DNA of 64,000 nt from Paracidovorax citrulli. Lineage in GTDB: Bacteria > Pseudomonadota > Gammaproteobacteria > Burkholderiales > Burkholderiaceae_C. The stretch lies in assembly GCF_900100305.1 (NCBI RefSeq), contig NZ_FNEY01000013.1:1-64000 (forward strand), given 5' to 3'. The notes beneath the pieces were generated by a model. It was not told where the DNA came from and searched no databases. It saw nothing but the letters and a program-made list of their open reading frames with translations. A program made the position numbers and the translations under genes. Positions 33,367-43,159 of the stretch are shown here, one piece after another; positions within the stretch are counted from its first letter, which is position 1, and each line of letters starts with the position of its first letter.

Positions 33367-34161
33367 TCAGGAGGCCGGGCCAGCCCCGCCGCGCCTGTGC
33401 TTGCGCGGCCGTCCGGCCAGCAGCCGGTCGAACAGGCTGCCGGGCAGCATGCGCAGCAGCTTGGCCACCACGCCCATCTGCCAGGGAATCACACGGTAGC
33501 GCGCGCCTGCCGCGATGGCCGCATACGCCTTGTCCACGAAGTCCCCGGGCTGCATGAGAAACGGCATGGCGTAGCGGTTCTGGCGGGTGAGCGGCGTATC
33601 GATGTACCCCGGGCACAGGGTGACCACCCGCACGCCGCTGGCCCGCAGCTCGCCCCGCAGGCTCTCGCAATAGCTGATCACGGCGGCCTTGCTGGAACAG
33701 TAGGCGCCGTGCCCGGGCAGCCCCCGTATGCCCGCCACGCTGCCGATACCCACCAGCGCGCCGCTGCCGCGCTCGACCATGGCGGACACGAACGGATGGA
33801 AGGTGGCCGCCATGCCGAGGTTGTTGGTCGCGAAGGTCTGCGCCATGACATCGAGATCCTCGCGCTCCGCCGTGTCCATGCCCACGCTGATGCCGGCATT
33901 CGCGATCACCACGTCGGGCAGTCCCAGTTCCGCGATGCAGGCCTTGCCGGCCGCGATGATGCTGTCGGCCTGCGCCACGTCGGCGCCGTACACGCGGAAG
34001 TCGTCCGCCGCGAGGCCGCTGGCGGCCGCCCAGGCCTGGATCTCCGCGGTGCGCCGCGCCACCAGCGCCAGGCGGAACCCGGCCTGCCGGTAGCGCAGCG
34101 CCAGGGCTTGCCCGATACCGCTGGAGGCGCCGGTAATGAAGGCCAGGGGACGAGGGTGCAT
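33367..34161 (-). CDS. SDR-family NAD(P)-dependent oxidoreductase
   Basis: A 264-residue short-chain dehydrogenase: cofactor motif TGASSGIGQALA (10-21), NAG in ANAGIS, catalytic Ser in GSVAGIRG and Tyr/Lys in AYCSSKAA. The C-terminal basic tail (RPRKHRRGG) is unusual. Substrate unknown. It lies 34 bases after lptC on the same strand, in the position where lptA is commonly found, and may be cotranscribed with the Kdo/LPS genes, but no functional link is evident. Confidence 0.9.
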   Translation of the reverse strand: MHPRPLAFITGASSGIGQALALRYRQAGFRLALVARRTAEIQAWAAASGLAADDFRVYGADVAQADSIIAAGKACIAELGLPDVVIANAGISVGMDTAEREDLDVMAQTFATNNLGMAATFHPFVSAMVERGSGALVGIGSVAGIRGLPGHGAYCSSKAAVISYCESLRGELRASGVRVVTLCPGYIDTPLTRQNRYAMPFLMQPGDFVDKAYAAIAAGARYRVIPWQMGVVAKLLRMLPGSLFDRLLAGRPRKHRRGGAGPAS

Positions 34162-34195
34162 GGTGGCCTCTTGGGTTGGATGGCTGGCCCGGATC

Positions 34196-34813
34196 TCAGC
34201 GTGCCGGCGGGGGAATGAGCATTCCGCGCACCCGGCCGCGCAACTGCATGATCTGGTCCAGATTGTCGTAATCCATGTTGTCCGCGGTGAACTGGTCCGA
34301 ACCACGGATCAGCGTGACCGGCTGGTTCGAGCGGACGCGCTCGCTGTTGAGCCAGGCGTGCAGGAACTCCCCGCGGAACTGCAGCCGCGGCAGGGGGTCG
34401 CGGCCCGGCCGGTTGAGCGGTTCGCGCGTGACGACGGCATTGCCGAAGAGCTGCACTTCGGAAGCATCCGCATTGGTGAGCGCCCGCTTCGCCGTGGCCA
34501 CCGTCACGCGCCCGTCCAGGGCCACGGAGCGCATGTGGGCATTGTCGATTTCCAGCGTATCGGTATCCGGGTAGTGCCGCGCGACATCGCCGCGGATCTC
34601 GCTCTGCAGGCGGCCGTTCGCATCGAAGTTCTTGACCGAGAAGCCGCGCATGAAATAGTCGGGCTCGTGCGTGGGCGCCACTTCCTGCGCGGGGCGCACC
34701 GGCTTGGGGGCGTTGCGCACCAGCCACCAGGTGCCCAGGGCCATCAGGCCCATGAGCACCACGGGCAGGTAGAGGGATATGCGGTCCCATGCCTGGCGCA
34801 GGCGGCCCATCAT
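34196..34813 (-). CDS. lptC: LPS export protein LptC
   Basis: A 205-residue protein with one N-terminal membrane anchor (LYLPVVLMGLMALGTWWLV, about 14-32) and a periplasmic jellyroll (YFMRGFSVKNFDANGRL, VQLFGNAVVTRE). It passes LPS from the LptBFG complex to LptA. The first of two consecutive ATGs (34813) overlaps the kdsC stop (ATGA). lptA and lptB, which often follow, are not in this stretch. Confidence 0.93.
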   Translation of the reverse strand: MMGRLRQAWDRISLYLPVVLMGLMALGTWWLVRNAPKPVRPAQEVAPTHEPDYFMRGFSVKNFDANGRLQSEIRGDVARHYPDTDTLEIDNAHMRSVALDGRVTVATAKRALTNADASEVQLFGNAVVTREPLNRPGRDPLPRLQFRGEFLHAWLNSERVRSNQPVTLIRGSDQFTADNMDYDNLDQIMQLRGRVRGMLIPPPAR

Positions 34814-35424
34814 GCGGCGTGCGCCTCCAGCAGCGCCGCGTAGCGGCCACTGGCCACCAGCAGCAGGTCGCAGAACTCGCGCGCCGCGCCGCCGCCGCCG
34901 GGGGCTGCCGTGACATGGTGGGCCACGGCACGCGCTTCGGCATGGGCGTGGTACGGCGCGCAGGCCAGCGCGCAGCGCCGCATCACGGGCAGGTCGGGCC
35001 AGTCGTCGCCGATCGCCGCGGCCTGGTGCCAGCCCAGCCCCAGCTCGGCCAGGATGGCCTCGGCGGCGGGGCGCTTGTCCTCGGTGCCGAAGCGGGCATG
35101 CACCACGCCCAGCGCCTGCAGCCGCAGGCGCAGCGCGGGCGAATCCCGCCCCGTCACCACGGCCGGCACGATGCCGGCCTGCCGCAGCAGCTTGAGGCCG
35201 TGCCCGTCGAGGGTATGGAAGCGCTTGAGGGTCTCGCCCGCCTCGGAGATGTAGAGCCCGCCGTCGGTGAGTACGCCATCGACGTCGAAGAAGGCGACGC
35301 GCACATCCTGCGCGCGCAGCAGCAGCGCGGGGTCGAACTGCAGAACGGGCCGCAGGGCCGGCAGCACGGCCGTGTCCAGCGTGGGGCCGCCCGTCGGGGG
35401 CGTGGGAACGATCCGGCGGTCCAT
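34810..35424 (-). CDS. kdsC: 3-deoxy-D-manno-octulosonate 8-phosphate phosphatase
   Basis: A 204-residue HAD phosphatase of the small, capless tetrameric type. It contains FFDVDGVLTDGGLY (about 45-58) with the nucleophile and acid Asp pair, VTGRDSPALRLR, and AAIGDDWPDLPVM. It releases phosphate from Kdo8P in Kdo synthesis for lipid A core. It shares one base with the stop of kdsD upstream (TGATG). Confidence 0.95.
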   Translation of the reverse strand: MDRRIVPTPPTGGPTLDTAVLPALRPVLQFDPALLLRAQDVRVAFFDVDGVLTDGGLYISEAGETLKRFHTLDGHGLKLLRQAGIVPAVVTGRDSPALRLRLQALGVVHARFGTEDKRPAAEAILAELGLGWHQAAAIGDDWPDLPVMRRCALACAPYHAHAEARAVAHHVTAAPGGGGAAREFCDLLLVASGRYAALLEAHAA

Positions 35425-36443
35425 CAGATGACCTTCGCCCGCATGAGGTCGCCGATGTGGACCACGCCCGCCAGCACGCCGCCTTCCGAGGCGACGAGCA
35501 CGCTGGTGATGGCATGGCGCTCCATCATTTCGGCCGCGTCCGCCGCGAGCGCATCGGGGGCGATGGTGCGCGGCCCTGCATGCATCACCTCGCCGGCCGT
35601 GACGCTGCGCAGGTCCGCGCCGGCCTCGATGCGCCGGCGCAGGTCGCCGTCGGTGAAGATGCCCAGGATGCGGCCCTGCGCGTCCGTGATGGCCGACGCG
35701 CCGAGCCGCTTGGCGCTCATCTCGCGCATCAATTCGCTGAACGAGGCCTCCGGCGGCACGCGCGGCACGTCGGCGCCCGAGCGCATGACGTCGCTCACGT
35801 GCGTGAGCAGCTTGCGGCCCAGCGCGCCGCCAGGATGGGAGCGCGCGAAATCCTCGGAGCGGAAGCCCCGGGCGTCCAGCAGCGCCACCGCCAGGGCGTC
35901 GCCCATGGCCAGCTGGGCCGTGGTGCTGGTCGTGGGAGCCAGGTTGAGCGGGCAGGCTTCGCGCTCCACGCCGCAATCGAGCACCAGATCGGCATGGCGG
36001 GCCAGGGTGGATTCCAAGCCGCCCGTCATCGCCACCAGCGGCACGCCCAGGCGCCGGAGCACCGGCAACAGCACGGTCAGCTCGCCACTCTCGCCGCTGT
36101 TGGAGATGGCCAGCACCAGGTCGCCGGTCGTCACCATGCCCAGGTCGCCGTGGCTGGCCTCGGCCGGATGCACGAAGAAGGCCGGCGTGCCGGTGGAGGC
36201 CAGCGTCGCCGCGATCTTGCGGCCGACGTGGCCGCTCTTGCCCATGCCCATGACCACCACGCGGCCGGAAGTGGCCAGCACGCGGCGCACCACGTCCGCG
36301 AAGGCTCCGCCCACGCGGGCGGCGAGCGCCGAGAGGGCGGCAGCCTCGGTATCGAAGGTTTCGCGGGCCAGGCGCACGGCCCGTTCGGCGGAGAAAGGCG
36401 CAGGCGGCAGGGCCTGCCCCTGCGCGGGGGGGGCGGAAAGCAT
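35424..36443 (-). CDS. kdsD: D-arabinose-5-phosphate isomerase
   Basis: A 339-residue KpsF/GutQ-type enzyme converting ribulose-5-phosphate to arabinose-5-phosphate for Kdo. The SIS domain (about 45-195) shows GMGKSGHVGRKIAATLASTG and SNSGESGEL; two CBS domains follow (LLTHVSDVMRSG..., VTAGEVMHAGP...). It heads the kdsD-kdsC-lptC run and diverges from the Kef-type antiporter. Confidence 0.95.
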   Translation of the reverse strand: MLSAPPAQGQALPPAPFSAERAVRLARETFDTEAAALSALAARVGGAFADVVRRVLATSGRVVVMGMGKSGHVGRKIAATLASTGTPAFFVHPAEASHGDLGMVTTGDLVLAISNSGESGELTVLLPVLRRLGVPLVAMTGGLESTLARHADLVLDCGVEREACPLNLAPTTSTTAQLAMGDALAVALLDARGFRSEDFARSHPGGALGRKLLTHVSDVMRSGADVPRVPPEASFSELMREMSAKRLGASAITDAQGRILGIFTDGDLRRRIEAGADLRSVTAGEVMHAGPRTIAPDALAADAAEMMERHAITSVLVASEGGVLAGVVHIGDLMRAKVI

Positions 36444-36579
36444 CCGCGGATTCTATTCGGCGGCTCCGCACCCGCATGCCCGCGGGCCCGAAAGCCCTCC
36501 GCGGCCCGCGTCACGGTGCCTCTGGGGCGTCCGGCAGGGAAACCCCCGTGAAACCGCCCGCGCTCGGCTAGCATCGGGC

Positions 36580-38565
36580 ATGTCCTCCCTCGCCTTGACG
36601 CTGCTCTACCTGCTGGCCGCCGTGCTGGGCGTGGTGGCCTGCCGCAGCCTCAAGCTGCCGCCGATGCTCGGCTACCTGGCCGCGGGCATCCTGATCGGCC
36701 CGCACGCGCTCGCGCTCACCCAGAACTCCGAGGGAGTGCGCCACCTGGGGGAGTTCGGGGTGGTGTTCCTGATGTTTTCCATCGGCCTGGAGTTCAGCCT
36801 GTCGAAGCTGCGCGCCATGCGGCGGTTCGTGTTCGGGCTGGGCCTGCTGCAGGTGGCGCTCACCCTCACCGCCGGCATGGTGGGGATGCTGCTGCTGTCG
36901 CATTTCGCGGGCGGGCTGTGGCGCATGGGCTGGCAGACCGCGCTGGCGCTCGGCGGCACCCTGGTCATGAGCAGCACGGCCATCGTGGTCAAGCTGATGA
37001 GCGAGCGCGCCGAGCTGGAAAGCGAGCACGGCCGCCGCGTACTGGGCGTGCTCCTGTTCCAGGATCTGGCCGTGGTGCCCCTGCTGGTCCTCATTCCCGC
37101 CCTGGGCTCCTCGCCCGAACGGCTGCTGGTGGCGCTCGGGCTCGCCCTGCTGAAGGCCACCGTGCTCGTGGGCGTCCTGCTGGTGGGAGGCCAGCGCGTG
37201 ATGCGCTGGTGGCTCACCCTGGTGGCGCGGCGCAAGAGCGACGAACTCTTCATGCTGAACCTGCTGCTCATCACGCTGGGCCTCGCCTGGCTGACCGAGG
37301 CGGCCGGGCTGTCCCTGGCGCTGGGCGCCTTCATCGCGGGCGTGCTGGTGTCCGAGACGGAATACCGGCACCAGGTGGGCACGGACATCCGTCCCTTCCA
37401 CGACGTGCTCCTCGGGCTCTTCTTCATCACCGTGGGCATGATGCTGGACTGGCACATCCTGCTGGAACGCTGGGCGCTGGTGCTGGTGCTGCTGACAGTG
37501 CCCCTGCTGCTCAAGGCCGGCGTCATCCTGCTGCTGGCGCGCGGCATGGGCGCCACCACGGGCGTCTCGCTGCGCACCGGCCTCTACCTCGCGCAGGCCG
37601 GCGAGTTCGGCTTCGTGCTGCTCTCTCTCACGCAGGAGCACGGCCTGGTCGAGCCAGCGCTCATGAACCCCGTGCTGGCCGCGATGGTGCTGTCCATGCT
37701 GGCGACGCCTTTCCTGATCCAGTACAGCAACCCGATCGTGATGAAGCTGGTGGCCAGCGACTGGCTGCAGCAGTCGCTGCAGATGACCACCATCGCGCGC
37801 AAGGCGATCAACACCAGCGGCCACGTGCTCATCTGCGGCTACGGCCGCTGCGGCCAGAACCTCGCCCGCATGCTGGAGCGCGAGCACATCCCCTACATGG
37901 CGCTGGACCTCGACCCCGATCGCGTCCGGCAGGCGGCCGCCGCGGGCGACTCCGTGGTGTATGGCGACGCCACGCGGCTGCAGGCGCTGATGGCCGCCGG
38001 CCTGGTGCGGGCCAGCGCCGTGGCGGTGACCTACCTCGACATTCCAGCCACCCTCAAGGTGCTGGCCAACACCCGGGCGCATGCGCCCCAGGTGCCCGTC
38101 GTGGTCCGCACGCAGGACGACCTGTACCTCGACAAGCTGCAGGCGGCCGGCGCCACCGAAGTCGTGCCCGAGGCCATCGAAGGCTCGCTCATGCTCGCGA
38201 GCCATGCGCTGGCCCTGGTGGGCGTGCCCATGCGGCGGGTGCTGCGGCTGGTACAGGACCAGCGCGAAGCCCGCTACAACCTGCTGCGCGGCTACTTCCA
38301 CGGCGCCGACGACGACACGGCCTCCGAGCGCGACCAGGAGCGCCTCGCCACGGTGACCCTGCCGCCCGGCGCCGGCACCGTGGGCCGGCCACTGTCTGAA
38401 CTGCCGCTGCACGCCATGGGCGTGCGGGCGGTCAACCTGCGCCACAAGGATGGGCGCAGCTCCACCCCCACCGACGACAGCGTGCTCTCCGAAGGCGATA
38501 CGCTGGTGATCTCCGGCCACCCCACGGCCCTGGCCCTGGCGGAAGACGCGCTGCTGCGCGGCTGA
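36580..38565 (+). CDS. Kef-type CPA2 cation:proton antiporter with TrkA domains
   Basis: A 661-residue protein. Residues 1 to about 385 have 12 or so membrane segments ([49 protein letters not shown]). An RCK/TrkA-N domain ([15 protein letters not shown], about 420-535) and a TrkA-C domain (about 565-655) follow. It probably exports K+ or Na+ against protons and is gated by a nucleotide. The start (36580) lacks a clear ribosome site. Named Kef-type by architecture; glutathione control cannot be asserted. Confidence 0.88.
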   Translation: MSSLALTLLYLLAAVLGVVACRSLKLPPMLGYLAAGILIGPHALALTQNSEGVRHLGEFGVVFLMFSIGLEFSLSKLRAMRRFVFGLGLLQVALTLTAGMVGMLLLSHFAGGLWRMGWQTALALGGTLVMSSTAIVVKLMSERAELESEHGRRVLGVLLFQDLAVVPLLVLIPALGSSPERLLVALGLALLKATVLVGVLLVGGQRVMRWWLTLVARRKSDELFMLNLLLITLGLAWLTEAAGLSLALGAFIAGVLVSETEYRHQVGTDIRPFHDVLLGLFFITVGMMLDWHILLERWALVLVLLTVPLLLKAGVILLLARGMGATTGVSLRTGLYLAQAGEFGFVLLSLTQEHGLVEPALMNPVLAAMVLSMLATPFLIQYSNPIVMKLVASDWLQQSLQMTTIARKAINTSGHVLICGYGRCGQNLARMLEREHIPYMALDLDPDRVRQAAAAGDSVVYGDATRLQALMAAGLVRASAVAVTYLDIPATLKVLANTRAHAPQVPVVVRTQDDLYLDKLQAAGATEVVPEAIEGSLMLASHALALVGVPMRRVLRLVQDQREARYNLLRGYFHGADDDTASERDQERLATVTLPPGAGTVGRPLSELPLHAMGVRAVNLRHKDGRSSTPTDDSVLSEGDTLVISGHPTALALAEDALLRG

Positions 38566-38674
38566 AGGCCGCCCGGGCCGGCGCGGCCGGGAACGCCCGG
38601 CACAGCGGCAGGCTCTAAACTGCCGCCCTTTCCCGCCGCGCGCGCCGTGGCCCATCCCTTTTCCCGCCCCCGCC

Positions 38675-39229
38675 ATGCAAGACCTCAGCGTCAACGAATA
38701 CCTTCGCCAGTACATCCGCACCGTGCCCGACTGGCCCGCGGCGGGCGTGCAGTTCCGCGACATCACCCCGCTGCTGCAGGATCCCAAGGTGTTCCGCGTG
38801 CTCATCGATGCCTTCGTGCACCGCTACATGGACCGGGCCCTGCGTCCCGACGTGGTCGCGGGCCTGGATGCGCGCGGCTTCATCCTCGGCGCCGTCGTGG
38901 CCTACGAATTGAACGTCGGCTTCGTGCCCATCCGCAAGAAGGGCAAGCTGCCTTTCACCACGGTCGAGGAAACCTACGAACTCGAGTACGGCAGCGCCAC
39001 GGTCGAGCTGCATGCCGATGCGGTGAAGCCCGGCGACCGGGTGCTGCTGATCGACGACCTCATCGCCACCGGCGGCACCATGATGGCCGGGCGCAGGCTG
39101 CTGGAGCGGCTCGGCGCCACGGTGACCGAAGGCGCCGCCATCGTCGATCTGCCCGAACTGGGCGGTTCCTCGCGGCTGCGCGAATCCGGGCTGCCGCTCT
39201 ACACCCTGGTGGACTTCGCGGGGCATTGA
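38675..39229 (+). CDS. apt: Adenine phosphoribosyltransferase
   Basis: A 184-residue purine salvage enzyme making AMP from adenine and PRPP. Motifs: [32 protein letters not shown] and the PRPP loop [14 protein letters not shown] (about 125-138). It is 109 bases after the antiporter gene. Confidence 0.96.
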   Translation: MQDLSVNEYLRQYIRTVPDWPAAGVQFRDITPLLQDPKVFRVLIDAFVHRYMDRALRPDVVAGLDARGFILGAVVAYELNVGFVPIRKKGKLPFTTVEETYELEYGSATVELHADAVKPGDRVLLIDDLIATGGTMMAGRRLLERLGATVTEGAAIVDLPELGGSSRLRESGLPLYTLVDFAGH

Positions 39230-39269
39230 AGGAGAGCTTCCCCGGAAGGCAGAGCCCGGCACGCCCGGA

Positions 39270-39290
39270 TAGAATGACAATCATTCGCAT
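39270..39290 (+). promoter_or_regulatory. Fur box upstream of the PepSY/flavodoxin reductase gene
   Basis: TAGAATGACAATCATTCGC matches the 19-base Fur consensus at 14 positions, with the core AATGA-N-AATCATT intact. It lies 57 bases before the ATG at 39347, a place suited to repression by Fe-Fur. Confidence 0.8.
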
Positions 39291-39346
39291 GGCAAAGGCC
39301 TGGTGGAGCCCTCTGCCGGGCCATCCGTGCCTTCGCCTTCCCCCCC

Positions 39347-42067
39347 ATGGCCCTCGATCCCGCGCACCCGCATGCGGCGCCCGTCCGCATGCCTCCTTCC
39401 ACCCCGGCCGCGCCGGACCATCGGCGCAGGGCATTCGCATGGCCCGGGCTGCGCGCCGCCGTCGTCCAGTTGCACTGGTTCGCCGGCATCACGGCCGGCA
39501 CCCTGCTCGTGGCCATCGGCCTGTCGGGCGCGCTGCTGGCCTTCCGCGAGGAAATCCTCGACCTGCTCAATCCGGGCGTTCGGCATGTCGCCCCCCAGGC
39601 CGGCCCGGCGCTGACGCCGCCCCAGTTGCTGGAAGCCCTGGCCCGCGACGGCGCCGCCGGGCGCCGCGTGAATGTGCTCACCGTGCAGTCCACGCCGGGC
39701 GTAGCCGCACGGGTCGGCTTCGCCGCCCTGCCCGGTGAGCGCCGCGGCGATACGGAATACCTGCATCCCTACACCGGCGCCGCGCAGCCCGCACTGCGCG
39801 GGGACGGCTTCTTCGAATGGGCCGAAGCCCTGCACCGCTGGCTGCTGCTGCCGCGCGAGCCGGGCCGCGTGGCCTCCGGCGTGCTGGCCCTGTGCCTGCT
39901 GGGCCTGTCGCTGTCCGGGCTGTATCTGCGCTGGCCCCGCCACCCGCTGCGCTGGCGCGCCTGGTTCGCGCTCGACACGCGCCGCAAGGGCCGTCCCTTC
40001 CTCTGGAGCCTGCACGCGGTGGCCGGCACCTGGGTCCTGGCCGTCTATGTGGGGCTCACCGCCACCGGGCTGTACTGGGCCTTCGACACCGTCCGCGACA
40101 CCGTGGACGCATGGGCCGGACAGCCGCGCCCGCCCCGCCAGGCCACGGCCGCTCCAGCGCACGCCGCCAAGACACCGGCCCAGGCAGATCCGGCCCGACC
40201 CATGGATCTCACCGCTGCCTGGCGCGCGTTCTCGCAGCGGGCCCCGGACTGGCAGACGGCCGTGCTGCGGATGCCCCAGCGCGCGGACCAGCCCCTGCAG
40301 ATCCTCTGGCTGGACCGCAACGCACCGCACGACCGGGCCCGCCACCGCATGGTGATCGACACGGTGACCGGCGCGGTCGCCACGGACGACCGCTATGGCC
40401 AGCGCAGCGCCGCGGTGCGCGCGCTCTCCACCTTCTACCCGCTGCACATGGGCACGTACTTCGGCCTGCCCGGCCGCATAGCGGTCACCGCCGCCGCCCT
40501 GGCCCTGCCGCTTTTCGCCGTGACGGGCTGGATGCTCTACCTCGGCCGGCGCCGCCAGCGCAGGGAGGCCGAAACCGCCCGGCAGGCCGTGGCGGTGCCG
40601 GCCGGCCCCCTCACCGCCAGCGGCTCCGCGAACGCAGCGGACACCGTCCTGGTGGCCTACGCCAGCCAGTCGGGAACGGCCGAGCGCATCGCCCGGCAGA
40701 CGGCCGCGGCCCTGCACCAGTCCGGCCTGCCTTCGCAGGTCCGCGCGCTGCAGCATCTCGCGCCGGAAGACCTCGCGGGCCAAGCGCGCATCCTGGTGGT
40801 GGCAAGCAGCTTCGGCGAGGGCGAGCCGCCGGACACGGCGCGGCGCTTCATGCGCCTCCTGCAGCGCGGACCGTCGCGGGGCGCCCATCCGCTCGCGTCC
40901 GTGCGCTATGCGCTGCTGGCGCTCGGCGACCGGCACTACACGCACTTCTGCGGCTTCGGCCATGCCCTGGACGGGGAGCTGCGCCGCTGGGGCGCCCAGC
41001 CCCTGTTCCCGCTGATCGAGGTGGACGGCGGCGATGCCGGCGCCCTGGCCCGCTGGCGCGAAGCGCTCACGGCACTGGAGGGCGCGCGCGCCTGGGCAGC
41101 CGATGCCCCGGCCCTGCAGGCCCCGTCCCTTTCAACGGACCTGGAGTCCTGGCGGCTCGAAAGCCGGGAGACGCTCAACCCCGGCAGCCTGGGCAATCCC
41201 CTGGTGGAGATCACGCTCAAGCCCGCGGTGGCCGGCACCCCGCTCCACTGGCCGGCCGGGGCCCTCGTGGACCTGCTGCCTCGCCAGCCCGCGGACGCGG
41301 TCGGGCGCTGGCTGCGCGAGGCAGGCCTCGACGGCCAGGCCCCCGTCCAGGCCGGTGGAGCGCCCGAGCGGCTGGCCGACGTGCTGGCGCGCAGCGTGTT
41401 GCCCGCCCTGCCGCTACCGGAACGCCTGCATGCGCAGGCCTGCGCGGATGCGCTCGTTCCCCTCGCGCCCCGCACCTACTCCATCGCCTCCCTGCCGGAA
41501 GACGGCGCGCTGCAACTGCTGGTGCGACAGGAGCGGCATGCCCAGGGCCTGGGCATCGCGTCCGGCTGGCTGACCGCGCATGCCCCGCTGGGCAGCATCC
41601 AGACGCTGCGCTTCGTCGAGAACCCGTGCTTCGGCCTCGAAGGCACCGAAGGGCGCCCCTGCCTCTTCATCGGCAACGGCTCCGGGCTGGCGGGCCTGCG
41701 GTCGCTGCTGCGCGCCCGCGTGCGCGCCGGACAACAGCGCAACTGGCTGCTCTTCGGCGAGCGGCAGCGCGCGGCCGACACCCTGTGCGCCGGGGAAATC
41801 GCGCACTGGCAGGCCCGGGGCTGCCTGCCGCGCCTGGACCTGGCGTTCTCCCGCGATGCCGATGCGCCGCACCGCTACGTCCAGGACGCCCTGCGGGCGG
41901 CCATGCCGGAACTGCGCCGGTGGCTGGACGATGGGGCCGTGGTGTTCGTTTGCGGCAGCGCCGAAGGCATGGGCGCGGGCGTGGACCACGTGCTCTCCGA
42001 CGCGCTGGGCGCCGAAGGCATGGATGCGCTCATCGACGCCGGCCGCTACCGCCGCGACGTCTATTGA
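39347..42067 (+). CDS. PepSY-TM / flavodoxin / FAD-NAD(P)H reductase fusion, probable iron (siderophore) reductase
   Basis: A 906-residue inner-membrane flavoprotein. Residues about 35-405 are a PepSY-associated membrane domain with four membrane helices (AAVVQLHWFAGITAGTLLVA, WSLHAVAGTWVLAVYVGL, YPLHMGTYFGLPGRIAVTAA and others) and His residues suited to haem. Residues about 435-585 are flavodoxin-like (VAYASQSGTAERIARQ, SSFGEGEPPDTARRF). Residues about 605-906 form a FAD/NADPH module like that of sulfite reductase (RTYSIASLPE at about 708, FIGNGSGLAGLRSLL at about 771). With the Fur box this fits electron transfer from NADPH to ferric chelates in the periplasm; the acceptor is inferred. Confidence 0.85.
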   Translation: MALDPAHPHAAPVRMPPSTPAAPDHRRRAFAWPGLRAAVVQLHWFAGITAGTLLVAIGLSGALLAFREEILDLLNPGVRHVAPQAGPALTPPQLLEALARDGAAGRRVNVLTVQSTPGVAARVGFAALPGERRGDTEYLHPYTGAAQPALRGDGFFEWAEALHRWLLLPREPGRVASGVLALCLLGLSLSGLYLRWPRHPLRWRAWFALDTRRKGRPFLWSLHAVAGTWVLAVYVGLTATGLYWAFDTVRDTVDAWAGQPRPPRQATAAPAHAAKTPAQADPARPMDLTAAWRAFSQRAPDWQTAVLRMPQRADQPLQILWLDRNAPHDRARHRMVIDTVTGAVATDDRYGQRSAAVRALSTFYPLHMGTYFGLPGRIAVTAAALALPLFAVTGWMLYLGRRRQRREAETARQAVAVPAGPLTASGSANAADTVLVAYASQSGTAERIARQTAAALHQSGLPSQVRALQHLAPEDLAGQARILVVASSFGEGEPPDTARRFMRLLQRGPSRGAHPLASVRYALLALGDRHYTHFCGFGHALDGELRRWGAQPLFPLIEVDGGDAGALARWREALTALEGARAWAADAPALQAPSLSTDLESWRLESRETLNPGSLGNPLVEITLKPAVAGTPLHWPAGALVDLLPRQPADAVGRWLREAGLDGQAPVQAGGAPERLADVLARSVLPALPLPERLHAQACADALVPLAPRTYSIASLPEDGALQLLVRQERHAQGLGIASGWLTAHAPLGSIQTLRFVENPCFGLEGTEGRPCLFIGNGSGLAGLRSLLRARVRAGQQRNWLLFGERQRAADTLCAGEIAHWQARGCLPRLDLAFSRDADAPHRYVQDALRAAMPELRRWLDDGAVVFVCGSAEGMGAGVDHVLSDALGAEGMDALIDAGRYRRDVY

Positions 42068-42072
42068 CGGAA

Positions 42073-42104
42073 GGCGGCGCGGTCCGCGCAGCCGCCCTTT
42101 CAGC
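42073..42104. terminator. GC-rich hairpin between convergent genes
   Basis: GGCGGC and GCCGCC pair across GCGGTCCGCGCA, followed by CTTTC. It separates the reductase gene from the convergent 42100 gene and probably serves both. Confidence 0.5.
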
Positions 42105-43041
42105 GCAGTTCGCCGTACTGCGTATTGCTCAGGTCCGAAGCCGCCCGGTCATGGCCGGACATCTCGGTGTCCTCGACACCGTGGGCCGAAGGCGCGGGCG
42201 GCAGCAACGGCCCGGAACGCACCGTGGTGCCCGGCACGCTGGCCGCGGGCTGGGCACGGCCCGTGGCCGCGGCGCTGCCCAGCGCCCGCCGGAAGGCAGC
42301 GACTTCGTCCGCATCGATCGGGTCGTAGCCCTTGCCGGCCGCTGCGCCGGACCGGGTCCCCTCCACCGGCGCGTACGATGCCGGCGACGGGGGAATCTCG
42401 CGCGGTGCCAGCAGCGACACCGATTCGGCCGCCACGGGCGCCGCATGCACGGGGGCATGGGTGGGCGTGGGCGCTGTGCGGGGCGGCAGCAGGGGCGCCG
42501 GCGCCGAGGCAGGCCCCTGCTTCGGGTGGGCCTGCCCCGGGGCGGGGCCGGCGTGAGAAGGCGCGATCGGGGGATGCGCAGCACCCCGCCCCGGCACCCC
42601 CACCGCCACATGGTCGTTGATGCGCCAATAGACGGCCGTGACGAGGATGTCGAAGCGCGACTTCGCGGTCTGCGCGATCAGGGCTTCGATCTCGCTCAGG
42701 CGCGCGGTCTCTCCGCCATATTCGCGCCCCAGGTCGATCATCACCAGGAACTGCCGGCCCCTCTGGTCGAGCGACAGCACCTTGAACTTGTAGCCCGCCG
42801 ACAGCACGCTCGCGCGCACCATGGCATCGCGCACCACCGTGTAGAGCAGTTCGCGCCGCTCCATGCGCTCGTTCTTGCGGTTGGCGGCGTGGTCGGCCGG
42901 AGCCGCGAGCACCGCGGGCTTGCCGCTGCGGCCCGGCATGAGCGGAACCGTGGCATCCGCGTCCAGCAGCCCGGCCGGCTCCACCGCGGGACGCGGCCGG
43001 GACGAGGGCTTTTTGCGGGAAAACCAGCTGAACAGCGACAT
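42100..43041 (-). CDS. Conserved protein of unknown function with disordered C-terminal half
   Basis: A 313-residue protein starting MSLFSWFSRKKPSSRPRP. Residues about 55-155 form one compact domain (RRELLYTVVRDAMVRASVLS, KFKVLSLDQRGRQFLVMIDL, AQTAKSRFDILVTAVYWRIN) with alternating helix and strand. The rest is Pro/Ala/His-rich and likely unstructured. No signal peptide or membrane span. I do not recognise the domain. Translated in the direction of, and 118 bases after, the cyclic-nucleotide-binding gene. Confidence 0.75.
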   Translation of the reverse strand: MSLFSWFSRKKPSSRPRPAVEPAGLLDADATVPLMPGRSGKPAVLAAPADHAANRKNERMERRELLYTVVRDAMVRASVLSAGYKFKVLSLDQRGRQFLVMIDLGREYGGETARLSEIEALIAQTAKSRFDILVTAVYWRINDHVAVGVPGRGAAHPPIAPSHAGPAPGQAHPKQGPASAPAPLLPPRTAPTPTHAPVHAAPVAAESVSLLAPREIPPSPASYAPVEGTRSGAAAGKGYDPIDADEVAAFRRALGSAAATGRAQPAASVPGTTVRSGPLLPPAPSAHGVEDTEMSGHDRAASDLSNTQYGELR

Positions 43042-43159
43042 GCGGAAGGCCTCTTGCGAGGATGCGGGCGAATGACAGCCAGTGTAGCTGCGGCTCCGCG
43101 CCCCGCCAGAACCCCGCACGGGAACCTGCCGGCATGGTCATTGTCCCGGCGCCCGGGTG

